Shown here: positions 1-4,350 of the stretch, piece after piece
How the letters are laid out: the number at the start of each line of letters is the position of its first letter
Position numbering within the stretch: position 1 is the first letter of the stretch
Assembly: GCA_017399665.1 (NCBI GenBank)
Contig: JAFQBR010000095.1
Coordinates: 1 to 5,809, forward strand
Source: Clostridia bacterium
GTDB lineage: Bacteria > Bacillota_A > Clostridia > Christensenellales > Borkfalkiaceae
Direction: 5' to 3'
Length of the DNA stretch: 5,809 bases
The notes under the pieces: generated by a model
Database searches by the model: none
What the model saw: the letters and a program-made list of their open reading frames with translations, nothing else
Told to the model about the DNA's origin: nothing
Translations under genes and position numbers: made by a program

Positions 1-491
1 ATCTGCACGAAAAAACACAATATCCTTTGCACCTTGGCGTAACTGAAGCAGGTACTTTAAAAACGGGGCTTATTAAAGGAAGTGCTGGAATTGGAGCGTT
101 GCTTTTAGACGGCATAGGTGATACTATTAGATATTCTCTTGCAGATAAGCCAGAAGAAGAGGTTGTTGCAGGTATAAAGCTTTTGCGTGCACTAGATCTT
201 AGAAAGGGCGTAGAGGTTATAGCTTGCCCCACTTGCGGAAGAACGGAATATGACTGTATTTCGTTAGCAAACAAGGTTGAAGAGCTGACACTTAATATTT
301 CTAAGCCTTTGAAAATTGCAGTTATGGGGTGTGTTGTTAACGGTCCAGGCGAAGCACGTGATTGCGATATAGGTATTGCAGGTAATGGCAAAAATTGCGT
401 TATTTTTAAAAAGGGGGAAGTGTATTTAAATATCCCCATATTAGATGCAGAACGCATATTTATTGAAGAAATCAACAAGTTGAGTAAATAG
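1..491 (+). CDS. ispG: IspG, 4-hydroxy-3-methylbut-2-en-1-yl diphosphate synthase (C-terminal part, 5' end outside window)
   Basis: This is the iron-sulfur enzyme of the MEP isoprenoid pathway that reductively converts methylerythritol cyclodiphosphate to HMBPP in the cytosol. The reading frame is already open at base 3 and begins with residues reading YPLHLGVTEAG, a conserved IspG stretch, so the gene enters from the left; about 162 residues remain, roughly the last 45% of a usual Bacillota IspG. The C-terminal iron-sulfur domain is complete. CPTC (codons at 225 and 234) and the Cys of MGCVVNGPGE (codon at 330) supply the three cluster cysteines, and the Glu of GPGE (codon at 351) matches the fourth, non-cysteine ligand known in the family. 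The stop is TAG at 489. The next gene starts 3 bases later, so the two are probably cotranscribed. The TTG at 27 is internal, not the start. Confidence 0.97.
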   Translation, partial: LHEKTQYPLHLGVTEAGTLKTGLIKGSAGIGALLLDGIGDTIRYSLADKPEEEVVAGIKLLRALDLRKGVEVIACPTCGRTEYDCISLANKVEELTLNISKPLKIAVMGCVVNGPGEARDCDIGIAGNGKNCVIFKKGEVYLNIPILDAERIFIEEINKLSK

Positions 492-494
492 AAA

Positions 495-2027
495 ATGAGT
501 AAAATTATAGAAGGAATCAAAGCGCTTGATGAACGATACAAGGGTATTCGTCTAGAAAATGCAGTTTATAGCAAAAAAAGCAAAAAACTTGAAGTGACTT
601 TTATTTTGGGCGTGCATTTTGATAAAAATGATAATCAAATAATTCACGAGTTTATTTGTAAAAATTTACCTTTTGCAACCGTTACTACAGATATAAAAAA
701 GGTTGTTTGCTCTTGCGATTTACTATCAAGAAAAATTGTGGAATTTATAGAAGAAAAATACAGAGTTTTAAAAGATAGAGTGCATTGTGAGGATATTTGT
801 TCTGAAGAAATTGGAGAAGGACAGATAAAAATTACCTTTAGTTTTGAAAAAGAAGTATGTTCACATCTTGAAAATTCTAACTTTTTTGACAAGCTAGAAG
901 TGTTTTTAAGTGGCGCTTTTTGTGAAAGTTTTACATATCAGTTTGATCCTAAAAAAGACGTGGATTCATCTGACCTTCTAAAGGAAGAAAAGGTGGATTA
1001 TTCAAGAATTGAGCAAATTCCTGCACGTTATTTTAAAGTTAACTGTGTAACGCGTTTGTTTGATAATAACGAAACTGACGAGGTAATGTATATTGCAGAT
1101 GCACTAGAAAGAACGGGCGAAATAGCTATTGCCGGCAAAATTATTGGGATAAAGCAAAAGGAAACAAAAAACGGTAAACCATTCTTTATTATTGATTTTA
1201 ACGATGGAACCGGTAGGATGTCAGGTACGGTCTTTTCTACCAAAGATATTCTTAAAAAGATGGAAAAAATTCAGGAAGGTAGCGAGGTCGTTGTAGTTGG
1301 TAAAGCCGAAGTTACACCTGAATGCTATCGCAGATATACAATTTCTAGCCTTAATTATTGTGAACTTCCAAAAGATTTTGTTTATAAGGAAAGGGAATCA
1401 AGAAAACCGCCTGAAACATATCTCATTGTTAAACCAGAACCAATAGAACAGTCTTTTCAAACGGATATGTTCTCACTGGTTGACGTTACGCCCGAATGCT
1501 TGAAGGGTAAATCATTTGTCGTTTTGGATTTTGAAACAACAGGAACGTTACCTCAGGAAGATAAAATTACTGAAATTGGCGCAGTAAAAATTGTTGACGG
1601 AAAGATAACTGAAAAATTTGCATCAATGATAAACCCGGAAAGAAAAATTCCAGAACTTATCGTTGAATTAACCGGAATAACTGACGAGATGGTTGCAGAC
1701 GCTCCTAAATTCGAAGAAATTGCAGGCGATTTATATAAATTTTGCCACGGCAGTATAATTGTTGCGCATAATTTGCCTTTTGACTATGCATTTTTAAAAA
1801 ATCTATCTAAACCGCTTAATTACCTATATTTTAACCGCGGAATAGATACGGTTGCATTTGCACGAAAAGTTTTACCACAACTTGGGCATCATAAGCTTAA
1901 CAATATTTGTGAATATTTTGGCATCGAGCTTGTTCATCACCGCGCTTATAACGATGCGTATGCAACAGCTCAAGCTTTTATTGAAATGATAAAACTTAAC
2001 GGTCAACTACCTGAATTCGACGCGTAA
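495..2027 (+). CDS. PolC-derived OB-fold / DEDDh 3'-5' exonuclease lacking PHP and polymerase domains
   Basis: The 510-residue protein resembles the front part of Gram-positive replicative polymerase PolC. Residues 1 to about 175 look like the charged PolC N-terminal region. About 180-292 form an OB-fold-like domain, the nucleic-acid-binding module that precedes PHP in PolC. About 293-340 are a linker, and about 341-505 a DnaQ/PolC-type exonuclease. All catalytic residues are visible: D345 and E347 in DFETTG, D430 in AHNLPFD, H482 and D487 in HHRAYND. In PolC the exonuclease is inserted inside a PHP domain and followed by the polymerase; here neither PHP half nor any polymerase sequence is present, against about 1,400 residues for full PolC. 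The position before rimP-nusA is where Bacillota usually carry polC, so I infer an in-place truncated or remodelled orthologue. The ATG at 495 has no convincing Shine-Dalgarno and may rely on coupling to ispG. A 3'-5' DNA exonuclease is likely; its proofreading role and partner are unknown. Confidence 0.88.
   Translation: MSKIIEGIKALDERYKGIRLENAVYSKKSKKLEVTFILGVHFDKNDNQIIHEFICKNLPFATVTTDIKKVVCSCDLLSRKIVEFIEEKYRVLKDRVHCEDICSEEIGEGQIKITFSFEKEVCSHLENSNFFDKLEVFLSGAFCESFTYQFDPKKDVDSSDLLKEEKVDYSRIEQIPARYFKVNCVTRLFDNNETDEVMYIADALERTGEIAIAGKIIGIKQKETKNGKPFFIIDFNDGTGRMSGTVFSTKDILKKMEKIQEGSEVVVVGKAEVTPECYRRYTISSLNYCELPKDFVYKERESRKPPETYLIVKPEPIEQSFQTDMFSLVDVTPECLKGKSFVVLDFETTGTLPQEDKITEIGAVKIVDGKITEKFASMINPERKIPELIVELTGITDEMVADAPKFEEIAGDLYKFCHGSIIVAHNLPFDYAFLKNLSKPLNYLYFNRGIDTVAFARKVLPQLGHHKLNNICEYFGIELVHHRAYNDAYATAQAFIEMIKLNGQLPEFDA
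1458..1472 (+). other. Candidate sliding-clamp-binding motif (QTDMF) in the exonuclease linker
   Basis: Codons 322-326 of the PolC-derived protein read QTDMF, followed by SL. This fits the bacterial beta-clamp-binding pentapeptide (consensus near QLSLF) and is close to the internal motif QADMF of E. coli DnaE and to QTSMAF of E. coli DnaQ. It lies in the proline- and charge-rich linker between the OB fold and the exonuclease, where a flexible exposed peptide would be expected. Such short motifs occur by chance, so this is an inference. Confidence 0.45.
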
Positions 2028-2030
2028 AAT

Positions 2031-2067
2031 ACTTTTTTTGGTTAAAAAATTAAAAAAAAGTTTTTTT
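2031..2067 (+). terminator. A/T-tract inverted repeat after the exonuclease gene (weak terminator and/or UP element)
   Basis: ACTTTTTTT at 2031-2039 and AAAAAAAGT at 2053-2061 are perfect inverted repeats around a 13-base loop, followed by six more T. The position, four bases after the stop codon, suits a terminator. The stem has only one G-C pair, so termination would be weak. The same A/T tracts lie just upstream of the rimP promoter -35 box and could equally act as an UP element for RNA polymerase alpha subunits. Confidence 0.35.
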
Positions 2068-2079
2068 CGTAAAAAATGC

Positions 2080-2108
2080 TTGCAAAAGTTTATATAATAT
2101 GTTATTAT
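2080..2108 (+). promoter_or_regulatory. Sigma-A-type promoter of the rimP-nusA-ylxR-ylxQ-infB operon
   Basis: The -35 box TTGCAA (2080-2085) is separated by 17 bases from the -10 box TATTAT (2103-2108). A TG dinucleotide at 2100-2101, one base before the -10, makes an extended -10. Each hexamer departs from consensus (four of six bases for the -35, five of six for the -10), but the spacing is ideal and A/T tracts lie upstream. The start of transcription would be near 2113-2116, leaving a leader of about 70 bases before rimP. Confidence 0.72.
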
Positions 2109-2133
2109 ATAAATGCTCAATATGTAAGTTGTG

Positions 2134-2168
2134 ATTTGAGAGTGGTTGTCCGCTCTCAAATTTTTATT
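2134..2168 (+). terminator. Leader hairpin with interrupted U-tract: probable transcription attenuator upstream of rimP
   Basis: Bases 2134-2145 pair with 2150-2161 to form a 12-bp stem (five G-C, six A-T and one G-T pair) closed by the tetraloop TTGT. The sequence after it is TTTTATT, a U-tract broken by an A. It lies between the promoter and the rimP ribosome binding site (AAGGGGA, 2171-2177), not after a gene, so it would stop transcription of the operon before its first gene. From memory, the equivalent B. subtilis operon is reported to be autoregulated by NusA-dependent termination in its leader; applying that here is inference. CTCAA at 2116-2120 could pair with TTGAG at 2136-2140 in the stem, but only over five bases. 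Confidence 0.72.
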
Positions 2169-2186
2169 CTAAGGGGATATTGTTCT

Positions 2187-2648
2187 ATGAAAACAAAAAA
2201 CGTGGAAGAATTAAAAAACTTACTCAACGGCATTGCTTTAGAAATGGGCATCGAGCTTGTTGACGTAGAGTTTAAAATGGCAAAAACTCCATCTCTTACG
2301 GTGTATATTGATACCGAGGACGGGGTGGATTTAGATACCTGTGAAAAATATCACAGAGCCATTGACGGGCCTTTAGATGAATTTGATTTTACACTAGGTG
2401 CTGCTTACGTATTAAACGTATCAAGTCCTGGGCTAGACCGTCCGCTAAAAACCTCGCGTGATTTTGAAAGGGCTATGGGACAAGACGTAGAGGTTAAGCT
2501 TTACGCCCCGGAAAAGGGTAAAAAACTTTTTGAAGGTACACTTGTTGATTACGATGGTAACAATATTACTGTTTTAATTGATGGTCAAGAAAAAAAGTTT
2601 TCTCTTACAACTGTTGCAAAGGTTAGTTTTGCAATAAAATTTGATTAA
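2187..2648 (+). CDS. rimP: RimP, ribosome maturation factor for the 30S subunit
   Basis: RimP (YlxS in Bacillus) binds the immature 30S subunit and helps its assembly. The product is 153 residues, the usual family length. The N-terminal alpha/beta domain contains ELVDVEF and LTVYIDTEDGV. The family signature reading YVLNVSSPGLDRPL sits mid-protein, and a C-terminal SH3-like beta domain covers about 92-153, including FEGTLVDYDGNNITVLIDG. I chose the ATG at 2187 because AGGGGA lies 10-15 bases upstream and homology begins there. The frame is open back to 2076, but that stretch holds the promoter and leader hairpin and encodes nothing RimP-like. It is the first gene of the operon and sits directly after the attenuator hairpin; nusA follows after 40 bases. 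Confidence 0.95.
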   Translation: MKTKNVEELKNLLNGIALEMGIELVDVEFKMAKTPSLTVYIDTEDGVDLDTCEKYHRAIDGPLDEFDFTLGAAYVLNVSSPGLDRPLKTSRDFERAMGQDVEVKLYAPEKGKKLFEGTLVDYDGNNITVLIDGQEKKFSLTTVAKVSFAIKFD

Positions 2649-2660
2649 CATGCTAATATT

Positions 2661-2681
2661 GCAGTGAAATACTGCCGGAGG
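2661..2681 (+). promoter_or_regulatory. nusA ribosome binding site preceded by a small hairpin
   Basis: GGAGG at 2677-2681 is a strong Shine-Dalgarno 7 bases before the nusA ATG at 2689. GCAGT at 2661-2665 and ACTGC at 2671-2675 form a perfect 5-bp stem with a 5-base loop that ends one base before it. No U-tract follows, so it is not a terminator. It could influence ribosome access or RNA stability, or may be chance. Confidence 0.5.
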
Positions 2682-2688
2682 ATATAAT

Positions 2689-3777
2689 ATGAATAAGGAA
2701 TTTTTTCTTGCGTTAGATGCGCTTGTTGACGAAAAGGGAATGGATAGAGAAATGCTTATTTCAACGCTTGAAAACGCGTTGGCTTTAGCATATAAACGTC
2801 AATTCAACGTTCAGGGTACTGTAAGATTAAAAATGAATCCCGATAAGTTCGCGGTTAAGTTTTTAATGATAAAGACTATTGTTCCCGAAGTAACAGATCC
2901 AGACAACGAAATTAGTTTAGAAGAAGCTAGAACGCATAAAAAATCATACAAGATGGGCGATACTTTCGAAAAGGAATTCGTTCCCAAGCAGTTTGGTCGA
3001 ATTGCTGCTCAAACGGCAAGACAGGTTGTTATGCAAAAGCTTCGCGAAGCAGAACGCGATAATACTATTGCCGAATTTGAAGACAAAGAAAACGAAATTC
3101 AAAACTGCATAGTAAGAAGCGTTGAAAACAAAACTGTTTTTGTTGAAATTGGGGGAGCTCAGGTAGAAGGATTACTTCTTCCACAAGATCAAGTTCCAGG
3201 TGAAATTTATAGAGTAAACGACGTTATTAAGGTTTACGTAAAAAGAGTTCGTAATGACGGTAGAAATGCTCAAATTCTAGTTTCACGTACCGCTCCTGGC
3301 CTTGTTAAAAAGCTATTTGAAAACGAAGTTCCTGAAATTAAACAAGGACTTATTGAAATTAAGGCTATTGCAAGGGAAGCTGGCGCAAGAACTAAAATTG
3401 CTATTTACAGCCATGATCCTAACCTTGATGCCGTTGGTGCATGTGTTGGTCAAAAGGGTTGCAGAGTAAACGCTATTGTTAGCGAACTTGGTGGCGAAAA
3501 GATAGATATTATTTTATGGAGCGAAGATCCATTAGAATTTATCGCAAAAGCTCTTTCTCCTGCAAAAGTATTGATGGTTACCGCTGTTGAAGGCGAAAAG
3601 GTTGCAAGAGTAGTTGTACCCGACGATAAACTTTCACTTGCTATAGGTAAAGACGGTCAGAATGCAAGACTTGCTGCAAGACTTACAGGCTGGAAGGTTG
3701 ACGTTAAAAGTGAAAGTAAAGCTCGCGTAGAGCTTGGCTACGTTCCTGCAGAAGAATCGGAAGATGAAGATGAATAA
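2689..3777 (+). CDS. nusA: NusA, transcription elongation/termination factor
   Basis: NusA binds RNA polymerase and nascent RNA, promoting pausing and intrinsic termination. The product has 362 residues, typical for Bacillota. In order: an RNA-polymerase-binding N-terminal domain (about 1-130, beginning NKEFFLALDALVDEKGMDRE); an S1 RNA-binding domain (about 136-200); KH1 (about 228-280) with the loop G254-QK-G257 in GACVGQKG; and KH2 (about 295-345) with G320-KD-G323 in LAIGKDGQNARLAARLTG. The C-terminal acidic repeats of E. coli NusA are absent, as is normal in this phylum; a short acidic tail (EESEDEDE) ends the protein. The ATG at 2689 is set by GGAGG 7 bases upstream. The last 8 bases overlap ylxR. 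If the leader hairpin is a NusA-responsive terminator, NusA would control its own operon. Confidence 0.97.
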   Translation: MNKEFFLALDALVDEKGMDREMLISTLENALALAYKRQFNVQGTVRLKMNPDKFAVKFLMIKTIVPEVTDPDNEISLEEARTHKKSYKMGDTFEKEFVPKQFGRIAAQTARQVVMQKLREAERDNTIAEFEDKENEIQNCIVRSVENKTVFVEIGGAQVEGLLLPQDQVPGEIYRVNDVIKVYVKRVRNDGRNAQILVSRTAPGLVKKLFENEVPEIKQGLIEIKAIAREAGARTKIAIYSHDPNLDAVGACVGQKGCRVNAIVSELGGEKIDIILWSEDPLEFIAKALSPAKVLMVTAVEGEKVARVVVPDDKLSLAIGKDGQNARLAARLTGWKVDVKSESKARVELGYVPAEESEDEDE

Positions 3778-4039
3778 AAGTAAACCCATTCGCACCTGTA
3801 TTGCTTGCCGACAAGAATTTGAAAAAAATCAACTGTTAAGAATAGTAAGAACCCCAGAAGGTAATTATATAGTTGATAAAACAGGCAAGGCGAACGGGCG
3901 TGGCGCATATATATGCAACAGCGTGGAATGCGCAAAAAAACTTAAAAAAAATAGACTACTAAACAGAGCATTCGGAACTGCGATTTCCGAAGAAACTTAT
4001 CAAGCTGTTGAGGAGGCTTTGGTTGGTAAGCAGGAGTAA
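3770..4039 (+). CDS. ylxR: YlxR family RNA-binding protein (DUF448)
   Basis: This small basic cytosolic protein is typically encoded between nusA and infB. The 89 residues show the family marks: TCIACR at 9-14, LLRIVRTPEG, and the signature GRGAY at 43-47 followed by C49 and C54. The pairs C10/C13 and C49/C54 could bind a metal, though B. subtilis YlxR lacks most of them. B. subtilis YlxR has been reported to bind RNase P RNA (renamed RnpM); whether this one does is inferred. I chose the ATG at 3770, inside the end of nusA, because GGAAG at 3759-3763 lies 6 bases upstream and the homology starts directly after it. ATG at 3764 is a close alternative, and TTG at 3734 is less likely. The 8-base overlap with nusA implies translational coupling. 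Confidence 0.93.
   Translation: MNKSKPIRTCIACRQEFEKNQLLRIVRTPEGNYIVDKTGKANGRGAYICNSVECAKKLKKNRLLNRAFGTAISEETYQAVEEALVGKQE
4011..4016 (+). promoter_or_regulatory. ylxQ ribosome binding site (AGGAGG) inside ylxR
   Basis: A consensus AGGAGG lies within the last codons of ylxR, six bases before a TTG in the ylxQ frame at 4023. No ATG or GTG in that frame lies near it, so this site decides the ylxQ start. Confidence 0.8.
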
Positions 4040-4349
4040 AGTAGAAACCTTTTTAGGTTTTGCTATAAAATCAAGAGCCCTTAGTATGGGGACTAACACT
4101 ATAGCAACTGTTAAAAAAGCATTTTTAATAATTGTATGCGATAGCGCCTCAGAAGGGACAAAAAAAATTGCATTATCTTATGCAAAGAAATTTTCTTGTC
4201 CGCTTATGGTAAGCAAAAAACTGCTTGAAGACATAACGCTTAAAGAAAATTGTAAGGTTGTTGCCGTGACCGATAAAAATTTAGCAAAGGCAATAATCGA
4301 AAATCAAGACGAAAATTTTTCTATCAGTTCGGGAGGAAACGGGCTTTAA
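4023..4349 (+). CDS. ylxQ: YlxQ, L7Ae/L30e/S12e/Gadd45-family RNA-binding protein
   Basis: This is a small ribosomal-protein-like member of the L7Ae family, whose relatives bind kink-turn RNA. The 108 residues match the YlxQ pattern: [16 protein letters not shown] near the start, a central strand [14 protein letters not shown], then [14 protein letters not shown] near the C-terminus. The start is most likely TTG at 4023, six bases after AGGAGG; the frame is open back to TTG at 4008, but that codon precedes the Shine-Dalgarno. The gene overlaps the end of ylxR by 17 bases and its stop codon is 1 base before infB, so translation is probably coupled through all three genes. Its exact target is unknown; the context with NusA, YlxR and IF2 suggests ribosome or RNA processing work. 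Confidence 0.92.
   Translation: MVSRSKVETFLGFAIKSRALSMGTNTIATVKKAFLIIVCDSASEGTKKIALSYAKKFSCPLMVSKKLLEDITLKENCKVVAVTDKNLAKAIIENQDENFSISSGGNGL
4331..4336 (+). promoter_or_regulatory. Distant ribosome binding site of infB
   Basis: GGGAGG lies at the end of ylxQ, 14 bases before the only plausible infB start, ATG at 4351. This is longer than the usual 5-10 bases. No ATG, GTG or TTG in the infB frame lies nearer, so infB initiation may depend on ribosomes terminating on ylxQ. Confidence 0.55.
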
Positions 4350-4350
4350 T

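Noticed and set aside
644..1243. Antisense frames opposite the PolC-derived gene
   Set aside because: The sense frame is continuous with recognisable OB and exonuclease sequence, and the antisense products show no known motif or ribosome site.
2093..2098. Perfect TATAAT as the -10 box
   Set aside because: No -35 lies at 16-18 bases upstream (only A-rich sequence), and it sits 7 bases from TTGCAA; TATTAT at 2103 has the right 17-base spacing and a TG extension.
2122..2127. Minimal upstream reading frame ATG-TAA in the rimP leader
   Set aside because: No Shine-Dalgarno precedes it, and it lies only a few bases from the predicted transcript 5' end.
2076..2186. In-frame extension of rimP upstream to an ATG at 2076
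   Set aside because: The extension would be translated from the promoter and leader hairpin, has no ribosome site, and encodes residues unlike RimP; AGGGGA sits correctly for ATG 2187.
2028..2186. Remnant of a polymerase or PHP domain after the exonuclease, suggesting a frameshifted polC
   Set aside because: The 159 bases hold only A/T tracts, promoter and leader; there is no coding similarity in any frame, so the gene is shortened and not interrupted.
3734..3769. Earlier ylxR starts at TTG 3734 or ATG 3764
   Set aside because: They would deepen the overlap with nusA and have a poorer Shine-Dalgarno than ATG 3770, which is preceded by GGAAG at 6 bases; ATG 3764 cannot be fully excluded.
3738..3935. 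Antisense frame across the nusA-ylxR junction
   Set aside because: It is opposite two overlapping conserved genes and has no independent support.
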